From an uncultured Collinsella sp. (GTDB lineage Bacteria > Actinomycetota > Coriobacteriia > Coriobacteriales > Coriobacteriaceae): a stretch of 53,470 nucleotides of DNA. Under the pieces are notes generated by a model, which ran no database searches, was not told the DNA's origin, and worked only from the letters and a program-made list of their open reading frames with translations. The stretch lies in assembly GCA_958443615.1 (NCBI GenBank), contig CAUCLI010000010.1, positions 1 to 53,470 of the forward strand, written 5' to 3'. The translations under genes were made by a program, and so were the position numbers. Shown here piece by piece: positions 1-9,167 of this stretch (its first letter is position 1; each line of letters opens with the position of its first letter).

Positions 1-167
1 GCCCACTCCTTCATGGCGTGCGCCACGGCGTTCGCCACGTCGAGGTCGAGCGGCTCCCCGCCCTCGATCGTCGCGGCGAGCTTCTTGTACACGTCCTTCG
101 GCAGCCACTTTTTCATGACGTCTTCGGAGAAGACCATCGTGCCGAAGCGCTCGGTGAGGTCGGACAT
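1..167 (-). CDS. glnN: Type III glutamine synthetase, N-terminal fragment
   Basis: Only the first 55 codons lie in the window; the gene continues past the left edge. The translated start carries FGTMVFSEDVMKKWLP and then LDLDVANAVAHAMKEWA, which I recognise as the conserved N-terminal region of GSIII, the large (about 700-residue) class of glutamine synthetase found in many anaerobes. The enzyme makes glutamine from glutamate, ammonia and ATP in the cytoplasm. The ATG at 167 is preceded by AAAGGAAG at suitable spacing, so the start is well supported. The catalytic domain is outside the window and cannot be checked. A GSI or GSII enzyme is unlikely because neither begins with this motif. Confidence 0.85.
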   Translation of the reverse strand, partial: MSDLTERFGTMVFSEDVMKKWLPKDVYKKLAATIEGGEPLDLDVANAVAHAMKEW

Positions 168-229
168 GTGCTTCCTTTCGTATGAGAGGCGCCGTTCGCG
201 CCCAGATCATGCTCTTGCCTGCCGCGGTG

Positions 230-255
230 TCCCACCCGGCAGGAGCCGGATGGGA
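230..255. terminator. Weak stem-loop between UPF0210 gene and GSIII gene
   Basis: TCCCACCCGGC and GCCGGATGGGA form an 11-bp stem with one G-U pair and an AGGA loop. It lies between the stop of the UPF0210 gene and the GSIII start. No T-run follows on either strand, so a terminator role is uncertain. Confidence 0.25.
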
Positions 256-269
256 CTTGCGGGAACCGC

Positions 270-1634
270 CTAGTTCTTCAGGGAGTTCATGGGCGCCGGG
301 AAACGGCCGCCGCGATGCGCGAAGACCGTGCCCGCATGGGCGTTGACCGGCATGACCGGGGCGCGGCCGAACAGCCCGCCGTAATCGACCGACTCACCCA
401 CGCCCTTGCCGATGGCGGGGATGATGCGGACGGCGGTCGTCTTGTTGTTGATGACGCCGATGGCCATCTCGTCGGCGATGATGCCGGCGATGGTCTCCAC
501 GTCCGTGTCCCCCGGGACGGCGATCATGTCCAGACCGACGGAGCAGACGCACGTCATGGCCTCGAGCTTCTCGAGCGACAGCGCGCCGGCCTCGGCGGCC
601 TCGATCATGCCGGCGTCCTCGGAAACGGGGATGAAGGCGCCCGACAAACCACCCACCGAGGAGCTCGCCATGACGCCGCCCTTCTTGACGCAGTCGTTGA
701 GCAGGGCAAGCGCGGCGGTGGTACCAGGGCCGCCGCACTGACCGACGCCGATGATCTCCAAGATGCGCGCGACGGAATCGCCGATGGCGGGCGTGGGGGC
801 GAGGCTGAGGTCCACAATGCCCTTCTCGACCCCGAGGCGACGGGCCGCCTCCCGACTCATGAGCTCGCCGGCACGGGTGATCTTGAACGCGGTCTGCTTG
901 ATGCGCTCGGCGACCTGCATCATATCGGCATCCGCAGGCAGCTCCTCGAGCGCGGCCGCCATGACGCCGGGACCGGAGACGCCGACGTTGATGACGGCGT
1001 CCGCCTCTCCGGAACCATGGACGGCGCCGGCCATGAACGGGGAATCCTCCACCATGTTGGCGAAGCAGACGAACTTGGAGGCGCCGACGCACTCGCGATC
1101 GGCGGTGAGCTTGGCGGCATCTATGATAGTTTGGGCCGCCATGAGGACGGCGTCCATGTTGATGCCGGCGCGCAGCGTCGCGACGTTGATGCTCGAGCAC
1201 ACGCGACTCGTCTCGGCGAGCGCTCGGGGAATGCAGTTGATGAGCCGACGGTCGGCATTGCCGATTCCCTTGTGGACGAGGGCGGAATAACCGCCGAGGT
1301 AATCGATGCCCAGCGTCTCAGCGGCGCGATCGAGCGCATGAGCGAGCGGGACGAGGTCCTCGTCCGGGCAGGCGGATGCGATCTGGGCGACCGGCGTCAC
1401 CGCGACGCGCTTGTTGACGATCGGGATGCCGTACTCGCGCTCCAAGCCCTCCGCCGTCTCGACGAGATGCTCGGCGGTCCGCGTCACATGGTCGTACACC
1501 TTCGTGCACATGCGATCCAGATTCTCGTCCGCGCAACCCATGAGCGATATGCCCATGGTGATCGTGCGGATGTCCAAGTTGTGCTCTGAGACCATGCCGC
1601 GCGTCTCGGCGATCTCCTGGGGCGTGATGGACAT
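270..1634 (-). CDS. UPF0210 / DUF711 family protein (PFL family)
   Basis: A 454-residue protein matching the UPF0210/DUF711 family in length and motifs: SITPQEIAETRGMV near the start, NVGVSGPGV mid-protein, DLSLAPTP, and ASSSVGGLSGAFIPVSED in the C-terminal half. The family is widespread in anaerobes. A structure is known, but to my knowledge no reaction has been established, so I give none. The ATG at 1634 is chosen because GGAGA lies seven bases upstream; the frame stays open to 1829 but that part is low-complexity. In many genomes this gene follows a small ACT-domain gene (UPF0237); no such gene precedes it here. A -10-like TAGAAT (minus strand, 1678-1683) lies in the upstream gap. Confidence 0.9.
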   Translation of the reverse strand: MSITPQEIAETRGMVSEHNLDIRTITMGISLMGCADENLDRMCTKVYDHVTRTAEHLVETAEGLEREYGIPIVNKRVAVTPVAQIASACPDEDLVPLAHALDRAAETLGIDYLGGYSALVHKGIGNADRRLINCIPRALAETSRVCSSINVATLRAGINMDAVLMAAQTIIDAAKLTADRECVGASKFVCFANMVEDSPFMAGAVHGSGEADAVINVGVSGPGVMAAALEELPADADMMQVAERIKQTAFKITRAGELMSREAARRLGVEKGIVDLSLAPTPAIGDSVARILEIIGVGQCGGPGTTAALALLNDCVKKGGVMASSSVGGLSGAFIPVSEDAGMIEAAEAGALSLEKLEAMTCVCSVGLDMIAVPGDTDVETIAGIIADEMAIGVINNKTTAVRIIPAIGKGVGESVDYGGLFGRAPVMPVNAHAGTVFAHRGGRFPAPMNSLKN

Positions 1635-1891
1635 GGCGTCTCCTTCGGTGAACGTCTTGTTTTGCGTTTGTTCAACTATTCTAACGTTCCCGCTCCTACC
1701 GTGCTTCCCGTACAACACACGAAACATAAGAAGTGACGCAGCGCCGAGGCGGCGGGGAGGCATCCCGCGGCGCCTCATGAGCGCATCATGGAGGAGTCCA
1801 TGGGAGAACCGCTCCCCGCTTGCCCGCATTCCAGCAGTGCGCTATCGTTTACCTGCTGAAATCATCTTATTCGCAGAAAGCGAGCGAACAT

Positions 1892-2191
1892 ATGGCTCTC
1901 ACCGGCAAGCAGGTCCGCCAACTCCGCGCCCTCGCGCACCACCTCAATCCCGTCGTGAACATCGGCAAGGCCGATGTCACCGACGCGATCGCCAAGCAGG
2001 CCGAGGAGGCCCTCGAGGCACGCGAGCTCATCAAATGCTCCGTCCAGGATGGCAGCCTCCTGTCTTGCCGTGAGGCGGCCGAGCAGCTCGCCGAGCGCGT
2101 CGGTGCCGAGGTCGTGCAGGTCATCGGCCATCGCTTCACCATCTATCGCGAGAGCGGCCGCAAGGATATCGAGCACATCAAGCTCGACTAG
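1892..2191 (+). CDS. yhbY: YhbY-type CRM-domain RNA-binding protein
   Basis: A 99-residue single CRM (YhbY) domain that binds RNA and associates with the precursor of the large ribosomal subunit in bacteria where it was studied. Family signatures seen: LTGKQVRQLRALAHHL at the N-terminus, NPVVNIGKADVT (the GxxG-like loop region), and VVQVIGHRFTIYRES near the C-terminus. The ATG at 1892 starts exactly at the family's usual MxLTxKQ, so it is preferred over in-frame upstream starts near 1820, although the ribosome binding site (AGAAAG) is poor. The gene stands alone, divergent from the UPF0210 gene and convergent with the large regulator; in Firmicutes it is usually near obg and nadD. Confidence 0.92.
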   Translation: MALTGKQVRQLRALAHHLNPVVNIGKADVTDAIAKQAEEALEARELIKCSVQDGSLLSCREAAEQLAERVGAEVVQVIGHRFTIYRESGRKDIEHIKLD

Positions 2192-2253
2192 ATCGCGCGA
2201 CGGCGGGCAGTCGGCATCGGTGACGCCCTCTCAACTCGAATCGCACTGCCACT

Positions 2254-2285
2254 GGGGGCGCAATCCGATGCGCCCCCTCGCTTTA
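2254..2285 (+). terminator. Terminator-like hairpin after yhbY
   Basis: GGGGGCGC (2254-2261) pairs perfectly with GCGCCCCC (2270-2277) around an 8-base loop, followed by TCGCTTTA. The T-run is short, but it sits between two convergent genes. Confidence 0.5.
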
Positions 2286-2299
2286 TCGATGCCCGCACG

Positions 2300-5200
2300 T
2301 CAGAGCATCTTCGGCGACCCCGCGCGCCCGATGATGGACTCGTACGTCAGCCGCGTCTCTTCCTCTGGTATCGAGCCCAATTCCTGCTCGAGCAGATGCA
2401 GGTGATTGTTGTACAACTCGACGATCTCCCTCCTCCTTCCCGTCTTGTCGTAGATGCGCATGGCGCACCTGATGACGTCCTCTCGCAACGGCGCCTGCCG
2501 CAACACCGCCTCGACAAGCCAAGACGCCGATGGGAGGTCGTCCATCTCCAAGGCCGCCTCGATTCCCCGGACCATGCAGTCCGCGAACTTCATCTGATAC
2601 GCCCTACGCATATGCAGGTAATACGCCGTGCATCCGCTGTCGGGCACATACAGCGGCCCCTTGTAGATCTCCTCTATCTTCAAACAGGTCTCAATCAGCT
2701 CGCGCGATGATGTCCCCGCCCTCCTCAACAGCACGTCCCTTGCAAGCGCATCAAAGCACATCGTGTCCGACATGACGTACTCCGCATTCAGCGCCACGCC
2801 CTCGCCCTGGGTGAGTACGTATTGGGGGCCATCCGTATGTTGGCCGAACGCGGAACGCAGCGAGCTCAGCGACGAGTACATCGATTCACGCGCATGCTTG
2901 TAATCCTTATCCGGCCATACTTCATCCATGATGACCTGCCGTCCGACGAAATTGCCCCCTGCCAACGCGAGACGTGCGGCGATCACGCACGCCTTCTTCC
3001 GGCGCCACAGCGAATCGGTAAGCGTGTGGCCGTTGCGGATCGCCTGGAATCCACCGAACAGGCTGATGGTCACCCTGCCCAAGCGCTGCCCGCCTTCAAT
3101 CGCCGCCACATCGAAGAGGGCGGGAGGCGTGAACGGAGTCGCGGCGCCCTTGGATTCGACTTCGCAAAAGCCAGCGGGCAACATGCGGACGAGCGCGGTC
3201 GCCCTCTCGCCGACGGCATGGATGAGCTGGCGTGCGAGCGAGCGGATCCCATCATCCAGCAGCAGATCTCGATGCAGGGAGAACCATGCCGAAAGCTCCG
3301 ACAACCGAGAGGTCGCGGATAGGTGCAGGGCGACGGTCCAGGCATCGACCACCGTGCACTCCCCGTCCACCACGTCAAATTCATCTGCCTCTTCGTTCAA
3401 CACGACTCGCGAGGAATTCAGCAGATGCGCCGCGCATTCCAAAAACCGAGCCCATGAGATGACGAACGTCTCCGTCGGATCCGCCAGTTTGATCACCTGT
3501 TGCGCACGGAACTGCGCGTTCACGATTTGACCGACCGCCAGGTCCTGCCATCCCTCGCCGACCAGGCAATACAGCTGAGAGGCGAAGTCCGAGCAGCGGA
3601 CGGAGGCCGTTCCCGCGTCCACGAACGCGCGCTCGTCCACCACCGGAAGGCCCGCCATCAGCCGACATGTCGCTGCCGTCATGCGCACAAAGGCCGCGAT
3701 CGGCTCGAGATGCCGCGCCAGCAGCACCTGCACGAGTTTCTGCAAATGCTCGTCCAAGGCGCGGGCATCCCCCGTGTTCCCCTGAAACGCATCGAGCAGC
3801 ACCCGGTCGCATGCCAACAGCACATCCGGGATGCAAATCCCCGACGAGGCGGATCGCGAGCCGTGTGCGTCGGCGTCTTCATCCATGCGGACGGAGGCGT
3901 CCGAGGCGACAAGGCTCCTGTACAACCTGACGTGCAATTCCAATTGACGGGATACCGCCGTCTCATGATCGCCGCCCCTGCCGTGATTCAAGTCCGGCAA
4001 ATCGATACCCGCGCACTCACCCCAAACAGAATTCAGGGCAACCGCCTCGCGCCATGCGCGCGGGGCGATCTCCTCGAGCACCTCCGACGGGCGCCTTCTC
4101 AGCTCCGCCGCCATGATGCGGGCGGCGCGGTAATCCCCTCGCTCGAGCGCGCAGAGATGGAGGGCGAGGACCACGCCGACCCGCGCAGATGAGACCGCCG
4201 CACCGCCCATGCGCTCGATCAGGTCGGTCAAATACAATCCGTTGCCGCTCAACGCGCACGCGGTCGGATATTCCGCCACCAGCGCGACGGCATCCTCCGC
4301 CCGATCGAATGAGCGCATCAGGGCGATGGCGCCATCGGCGTTTCGCGCCGTGAACATCATCTTTGCCGCGCGGATGGCGTACAGGGGACGCGCGTGCGCC
4401 AGCTCCGCCCTCAATGCCGAGAAAGAGGCGGTTCCACGACCCATGCAGCGGTATGAGTCGCTTTTCGCATCGAAGCCGAACACCGGGTACTCCCGCGCCA
4501 AACGCGCCCAGCTCTCCTTCCTCACGCGCATTCCCGCGCGCTCGAAATCGCGTATGCGCCCGCATCCGCTCATCAACAGCATGCAAACCGTGCGGTGCAG
4601 GCAGTCCCTCCCCCGCCTCATCTCGCGTACGATGCGCCCGTACAGGTCCGCGACCGCCCGCTCATATGCTTCCGACACCCCGTCCGCGCATTTCGCATCA
4701 CCGAGCATCGCGACCAGGCCCGGGACGCCCTGGGTCAGCCCATACACATCCAATCCGCTCGCTATCGCCAACTTCCGTGCCCATGCCGAATACTCACGGG
4801 GCCTCACCAGCAGCGCTTGCGCGGTAATTTTGAATGAGTCTCCCAAGGCCGCGACAAAATCCCTGTTACCCGGCAGGCATGTCACCACGATTTCGAAGCC
4901 CCGATCCCTCAGGGACCGAATGAGGCCAGTCACGACCTCGATGCCATCCGGACCCAAGACGGTCAGGTTGTCGAGTGCGAGCAACGGTTTCATGCGCTCG
5001 TCGAGATCGTCGGAGGCTCCCTTGATGGACGTATACGCCTGTGCCCCATCGAGACCGCCCAGATCGAGCATACGGGCCGACCCCCTATCCACGCGCGATC
5101 GAACTTCGGCAACGCGCTGGATGAGCAGGGTCGTCTTCCCGAATCCATCCGGCGCCACGATCAGAGTGATGCCCGCCTCCTCGCCATGAGTTCTCAGATC

Positions 5201-5311
5201 GCGCAGCAACCGCTCGCGGTGCACCAGCCGCTCGATGGGCGTCGTTGCCATGCGCGCGGGCGCCCCTTCGGCCGATGCGTTTTCTCGATCCCGTTCTTTA
5301 TGCTCAGACAT
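2300..5311 (-). CDS. Large SARP/STAND-type transcriptional regulator (ATPase + winged helix + BTAD)
   Basis: A 1003-residue cytoplasmic protein with the layout of MalT/SARP-like STAND activators. Residues about 45-230 form a P-loop NTPase (Walker A APDGFGKTTL around residue 55, then LLALDNL as a Walker B-like strand). A long alpha-helical central region without clear motif follows. An OmpR-type winged-helix segment lies near 750-823 (ISLFGGFQAIRNG ... RESMYSSLSSLRSAFG) and a bacterial transcriptional activator domain of TPR type near 845-990. DNA binding at the C-terminal side with ATP-dependent switching is known for the class; the target and ligand here are unknown. The ATG at 5311 is chosen because AAGGGA lies upstream; the frame is open to 5401. 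A 20-bp dyad (5402-5421) upstream may be its operator. Confidence 0.82.
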   Translation of the reverse strand: MSEHKERDRENASAEGAPARMATTPIERLVHRERLLRDLRTHGEEAGITLIVAPDGFGKTTLLIQRVAEVRSRVDRGSARMLDLGGLDGAQAYTSIKGASDDLDERMKPLLALDNLTVLGPDGIEVVTGLIRSLRDRGFEIVVTCLPGNRDFVAALGDSFKITAQALLVRPREYSAWARKLAIASGLDVYGLTQGVPGLVAMLGDAKCADGVSEAYERAVADLYGRIVREMRRGRDCLHRTVCMLLMSGCGRIRDFERAGMRVRKESWARLAREYPVFGFDAKSDSYRCMGRGTASFSALRAELAHARPLYAIRAAKMMFTARNADGAIALMRSFDRAEDAVALVAEYPTACALSGNGLYLTDLIERMGGAAVSSARVGVVLALHLCALERGDYRAARIMAAELRRRPSEVLEEIAPRAWREAVALNSVWGECAGIDLPDLNHGRGGDHETAVSRQLELHVRLYRSLVASDASVRMDEDADAHGSRSASSGICIPDVLLACDRVLLDAFQGNTGDARALDEHLQKLVQVLLARHLEPIAAFVRMTAATCRLMAGLPVVDERAFVDAGTASVRCSDFASQLYCLVGEGWQDLAVGQIVNAQFRAQQVIKLADPTETFVISWARFLECAAHLLNSSRVVLNEEADEFDVVDGECTVVDAWTVALHLSATSRLSELSAWFSLHRDLLLDDGIRSLARQLIHAVGERATALVRMLPAGFCEVESKGAATPFTPPALFDVAAIEGGQRLGRVTISLFGGFQAIRNGHTLTDSLWRRKKACVIAARLALAGGNFVGRQVIMDEVWPDKDYKHARESMYSSLSSLRSAFGQHTDGPQYVLTQGEGVALNAEYVMSDTMCFDALARDVLLRRAGTSSRELIETCLKIEEIYKGPLYVPDSGCTAYYLHMRRAYQMKFADCMVRGIEAALEMDDLPSASWLVEAVLRQAPLREDVIRCAMRIYDKTGRRREIVELYNNHLHLLEQELGSIPEEETRLTYESIIGRAGSPKML

Positions 5312-5401
5312 CCCATTTCCCTTCACGAGTCCACGAGCGGTTTCTTCAAGATACGGGGGCTTCTCCCGTATCGAGCGATGAATCACACGTATTTCAGACA
5401 C

Positions 5402-5421
5402 CCTGTCAGATATGTGACAGG
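5402..5421. promoter_or_regulatory. Operator-like dyad upstream of the large regulator
   Basis: CCTGTCA-gatatg-TGACAGG is a perfect 7+7 inverted repeat with a 6-bp spacer, about 90 bp upstream of the regulator start. The remaining gap to the nagB terminator (5422-5655) has no gene I can support. Confidence 0.45.
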
Positions 5422-5578
5422 CAAATCGGGATGGGAGTCAGAGCACGTTGTTCTTCCTTCTCCCCCACTCCTTCATCACCTGTATGATTTATTCAACATT
5501 TCTGCAGGTAGATTGCCTGTTTTAAGGATAGTTTCAATCCATGGGCTCATGGGGTCGGTTCCGCCAGTGTTGATATCT

Positions 5579-5598
5579 ACTCCGTGGACGGAGTTTTT
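5579..5598 (+). other. Short hairpin with T-run in the 5.3-5.7 kb gap
   Basis: ACTCCG-tgga-CGGAGT is followed directly by TTTTT on the plus strand, so it looks like a small intrinsic terminator. No plus-strand gene precedes it, so it may end an unannotated short transcript or simply be chance. Confidence 0.3.
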
Positions 5599-5655
5599 CC
5601 GTCAGAAATTTCCAAATTATTGACAGACCCCCTTTCTCTTTGGTAACGGGCGGCA

Positions 5656-5685
5656 TAAAAAACGACCCCCGGGAACCGGGGGTCG
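5656..5685 (-). terminator. Intrinsic terminator of nagB
   Basis: GACCCCCGG (5664-5672) pairs with CCGGGGGTC (5676-5684) around GAA; read on the minus strand it is followed by a TTTTTT run. It lies just past the nagB stop codon. Confidence 0.85.
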
Positions 5686-5711
5686 CATATCGCTCTCAGT
5701 CTCGTTCGAGC

Positions 5712-6440
5712 TTACTCGCACAGGGAGAGGGCGGCCTCGTCGGCGATGACGACGCAGTTGGGATGCAGCTGCAGGATGGAGGCAGGGCAGGAAGGCTGGA
5801 TCGGGCCGAAGCACATGTCGTGCACGGCCTGGGCCTTCTTCTCGCCATTGGCGATCACGAGCACCATGAAGGCGTTCATGATGGTGTGGATACCCATGGT
5901 GTAAGCCTGGCGGGGCACATCATCGATGTTGTCGAACAGGCGGCTGTTCGCCTCGATCGTGCTCTCGGTGAGGTCGACGCAGTGCGTGCCCTTGGAGAAG
6001 CAGGTATCGGGCTCGTTGAAACCGATGTGCCCGTTGTTGCCGATGCCCAGGAGCTGCAGGTCGGGGTACCCGGCCTCCTCGACAATGCGGTCGTACTCGG
6101 CGCAGGTCGCCTCAGCGTCGGGGTTGGAGCCATCCGGCACATGGGTGTTGGCCTGGTCGATGTTGATGTGATCGAACAGGTTCTCCTTCATGAAATAGTG
6201 ATAGCTCTGAGGGTCATCGTGCGACAGGCCGCGGTACTCGTCCAGGTTATAGGTGCTGACCTGGGAGAAGTCGAGGTCGCCCGCCTCATAGGCCTTGATG
6301 AGGTTCTGGTAGGTGCCGATGGGCGTGGAGCCGGTGGCGAGACCGAGGACGCAGGTGGGGTCCATGACGACCTGAGCGGCGATGAGGTTCGCCGCCTTGC
6401 GGCTCATGTCCTCGTAGTCGGTGGCGTGAATGATACGCAT
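5712..6440 (-). CDS. nagB: Glucosamine-6-phosphate deaminase
   Basis: A 242-residue enzyme, the usual length of the short Gram-positive NagB form. It converts glucosamine-6-phosphate to fructose-6-phosphate and ammonia in amino-sugar catabolism. Motifs seen: LGLATGSTPIGTY (phosphate-binding loop), STYNLDEYRGL with the catalytic Asp, and LLGIGNNGHIGFNEP with the active-site His region. The ATG at 6440 follows AAGGAG at 8 bases. It is expressed toward a strong terminator at 5656-5685. The gap to the upstream EIIA gene (6441-6632) holds no recognisable riboswitch. Its clustering with glmM and a glucose-type EIIA suggests balancing of catabolic and cell-wall amino-sugar flux, which is inference. 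Confidence 0.97.
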   Translation of the reverse strand: MRIIHATDYEDMSRKAANLIAAQVVMDPTCVLGLATGSTPIGTYQNLIKAYEAGDLDFSQVSTYNLDEYRGLSHDDPQSYHYFMKENLFDHINIDQANTHVPDGSNPDAEATCAEYDRIVEEAGYPDLQLLGIGNNGHIGFNEPDTCFSKGTHCVDLTESTIEANSRLFDNIDDVPRQAYTMGIHTIMNAFMVLVIANGEKKAQAVHDMCFGPIQPSCPASILQLHPNCVVIADEAALSLCE

Positions 6441-6632
6441 GTCGCGCTCCTTTTCTCCGAGATGCTCGATCTCGGTCCATGCGGCCCTCGTCGGCCGCAA
6501 CCAACGTGAGACGCGCACCATCCAGGGCGAGGGCGCGTAAGTTCGAAACCCCACCGTGTCGAGGCCCCTGCCCGTCCACAGCGATTCGGGGAGCATCTCC
6601 GCCGAACACATCTATATTCGCCGCTCGCGAAC

Positions 6633-6669
6633 AGAAAAGCAAGGCCCCCGGACTCGCCGGGGGCCTTGC
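6633..6669 (-). terminator. Intrinsic terminator of the EIIA gene
   Basis: A perfect 13-bp stem (6639-6651 with 6657-6669, GCAAGGCCCCCGG) with loop ACTCG; read on the minus strand it is followed by TTTTCT. It separates the EIIA gene from nagB. Confidence 0.85.
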
Positions 6670-6689
6670 CGCAATTGCCAAACGGACGT

Positions 6690-7187
6690 CTATCGGGACC
6701 GGGCGACCAAAAGCTGGTCGAGCTCGTCCACGTCCTCGCCGATGTTGCCCTTGATGCTGGCAAACTCGGCCGAGTTGCAAATGAGGATGGGGACGGTCAG
6801 ATCGTATCCCTCCGCCGAGATCGCCTCACGGTCGAACTCGATGAGCACGTCTCCGCGCTCCACGATATCGCCCACCGCGGCGTTTACCTTGAAATGCCTG
6901 CCCTCGAGCTTGACCGTATCAAGCCCGACGTGGATCAACACGTCCAGGCCATCGACCGTGTGCATGGCGACGGCATGGCCCGTCGGAAAAATCGCCTCCA
7001 CTTTTCCATCGCACGGCGCGACGACGCGGCCGCCCGTGGGAATCATCGCAACACCCTGCCCGAGCAGCCCCTTGGCGAACATCTGATCATCGACCTCGGA
7101 AAGAGGGATCACATGGCCGGAAAGAGGGGCGGAAAGAGCCGTGGTGCGAGCGCCGACACCCAAAGTTTTGAAGAAGCTGGTGAACAT
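6690..7187 (-). CDS. crr: PTS glucose-family EIIA (Crr-like)
   Basis: A 165-residue soluble phosphocarrier of the PTS glucose family. It accepts phosphate from HPr and passes it to an EIIB domain. Both conserved histidines are visible: H71 in PTGHAV and H86 in VLIHVGLDTVKLEG, the latter being the phosphorylated one. PLSGHVIPLSEVDDQMFA and GQGVAMIP are further family hallmarks. The ATG at 7187 follows AAGGGAG. It stands alone with its own promoter (TTGTTC, 18 bp, TAGAAT) and terminator, so it may serve several EIIBC permeases or act as a regulator, as free EIIA(Glc) proteins often do; that role is inference. Confidence 0.95.
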   Translation of the reverse strand: MFTSFFKTLGVGARTTALSAPLSGHVIPLSEVDDQMFAKGLLGQGVAMIPTGGRVVAPCDGKVEAIFPTGHAVAMHTVDGLDVLIHVGLDTVKLEGRHFKVNAAVGDIVERGDVLIEFDREAISAEGYDLTVPILICNSAEFASIKGNIGEDVDELDQLLVARSR

Positions 7188-7217
7188 CGAACTCCCTTGT
7201 AAAATACAGCACCCGTT

Positions 7218-7247
7218 ATTCTATCGCGAACTCGAGCGGTCGAACAA
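7218..7247 (-). promoter_or_regulatory. Promoter of the crr-like gene
   Basis: On the minus strand TTGTTC (7242-7247) and TAGAAT (7218-7223) are separated by 18 bp, ending about 30 bases before the EIIA start codon. Confidence 0.55.
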
Positions 7248-7257
7248 TCGGCGTGTA

Positions 7258-8595
7258 TTAAGGCAGCTCGCGCTCCACGACCGCGACGATGGAATCAACC
7301 GCGTCCTGAGCCTCCTGCTGGGTCTCGGCCTCGGCCATCACACGGACGAGCGGCTCGGTGCCGGAGGTGCGGACCAGGATGCGGCCGCGGTCGCCGAGCT
7401 TCTCCTCGGCGGCGCGGACGGCATCCCAAACGGGCTCGCAGGAATCGAGCTCGGCTTTGCGCTCGCTGCGGACATTCACGAGGACCTGCGGGAAGATCTT
7501 CACCGGGGCGCACAGCTGTGAGAGCGTCTCACGCTCGGCGCGCAGGACCTCCATGATGCGCAGGGAGGTCATGATGCCGTCGCCCGTGGTCTCAATATCG
7601 CCGAAGATGATATGGCCGGACTGCTCGCCGCCGAGGCTGTAGCCGTGCTCGCGCATGCATGCGGTGACGTATTTGTCGCCCACCGGCGTGGTCTCGTAGC
7701 TCAAGTTGGCGCGATCGAACGCCTTGAACAGACCGAGGTTGCTCATCACCGTGGGAACGACGGTCCCGGCGGCGAGGCGCCCGTGCTTGTGCAGGTACAC
7801 GCCGCATACATATAGGATGAGGTCGCCGTCGACGATGTTGCCGCGCTCATCCACGGCAAGGCATCGATCCGCGTCGCCGTCGTAGGCGAAGCCCACGTCG
7901 AGACCCTGCTCGACGACATGGCGGCGCAGGCGCTCGATATGCGTCGAACCGCAGTCGACGTTGATGTTGAAGCCGTCAGGCGAATTGCTGATCACGCGAA
8001 CGTCGGCGCCGAGGGCGTCGAACACGGGCTTGGCGACCGAGGACGCCGAGCCGTTGGCGCAATCGAGGCCGATCTTGACCCCCTGCAGGGAGAAATTCGC
8101 ACTCGCGATGAGATGGGCGATGTAGCGGTTGCGGCCCTGCATGTAGTCGACGGTGCAGCCGATCTCGTCACCGGTGGCGAAGGGGACCTCTGTCTTGCCG
8201 TCGATGTAATCCTCGATGAGCTCGAGGACCTCCTCATCCATCTTGCAACCGTCACCGTTCATGAGCTTGATGCCGTTGTCGGTGTAGGGGTTGTGGCTCG
8301 CGGAAATCATGATGCCGCAGTCGAAGCGACCGTCGATGGTCTCGTAGGCGACGCCGGGCGTGGGGATGACATGCAGCATGTAGGCGTCCGCGCCCGAGGC
8401 GACGAGACCCGAGACGAGGCCGGACTCGAACATGTAGCTCGAACGGCGCGTGTCCTTGCCAACGACGATACGCGCCTTGCGGCCCTGACGAGCGCCGTAG
8501 TACCAACCCACATAGCGGCCGATCTTATATGCATGCTCGACGGTGAGGGTCGTACCCGCCTCGCCGCGGAAACCATCGGTTCCGAAGTACTTCAT
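7258..8595 (-). CDS. glmM: Phosphoglucosamine mutase
   Basis: A 445-residue alpha-D-phosphohexomutase that interconverts glucosamine-6-phosphate and glucosamine-1-phosphate for peptidoglycan precursor synthesis. The start MKYFGTDGFRGEAG is diagnostic of GlmM. The active-site serine loop is GIMISASHNPYTDNG, the metal-binding loop DGDADR, the sugar-binding loop GGEQSGHII, and the phosphate-binding loop RTSGTEPLVRVM near the C-terminus. Length matches the family. The ATG at 8595 follows GGAAGGA; the frame stays open well upstream but that part runs through the rpsI terminator and is not coding. It lies downstream of rpsI across a terminator. Confidence 0.97.
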   Translation of the reverse strand: MKYFGTDGFRGEAGTTLTVEHAYKIGRYVGWYYGARQGRKARIVVGKDTRRSSYMFESGLVSGLVASGADAYMLHVIPTPGVAYETIDGRFDCGIMISASHNPYTDNGIKLMNGDGCKMDEEVLELIEDYIDGKTEVPFATGDEIGCTVDYMQGRNRYIAHLIASANFSLQGVKIGLDCANGSASSVAKPVFDALGADVRVISNSPDGFNINVDCGSTHIERLRRHVVEQGLDVGFAYDGDADRCLAVDERGNIVDGDLILYVCGVYLHKHGRLAAGTVVPTVMSNLGLFKAFDRANLSYETTPVGDKYVTACMREHGYSLGGEQSGHIIFGDIETTGDGIMTSLRIMEVLRAERETLSQLCAPVKIFPQVLVNVRSERKAELDSCEPVWDAVRAAEEKLGDRGRILVRTSGTEPLVRVMAEAETQQEAQDAVDSIVAVVERELP

Positions 8596-8701
8596 TCGCA
8601 ATCCTTCCGTACATCCGGCGTCCACGCGACACCGGCCTGGCAGGGGGCGAGCTGCACTCGGCCTGAACCCGATCCGCATCCGCCGCACCGCTTCAATGGT
8701 A

Positions 8702-8736
8702 CAAAAAAAGGGCCCGCCGAAGAACTCGGCAGGCCC
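8702..8736 (-). terminator. Intrinsic terminator of rplM-rpsI
   Basis: GGGCCCGCCGA (8710-8720) pairs with TCGGCAGGCCC (8726-8736) with one mismatch; the minus-strand reading continues into TTTTTTT (complement of 8703-8709). Confidence 0.85.
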
Positions 8737-8768
8737 ATTTCCATACTGGAAACGTCTTCGCAAACGCC

Positions 8769-9164
<396 letters not shown>

Positions 9165-9167
9165 CTT

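Noticed and set aside
315..1589. Long open frame on the plus strand antisense to the UPF0210 gene
   Set aside because: Its translation is low-complexity, rich in Asp/Gly/Arg/His, as expected for the antisense of a GC-rich gene; no ribosome binding site or family similarity.
6441..6632. glmS-type or other riboswitch upstream of nagB
   Set aside because: No recognisable conserved core or convincing fold was seen.
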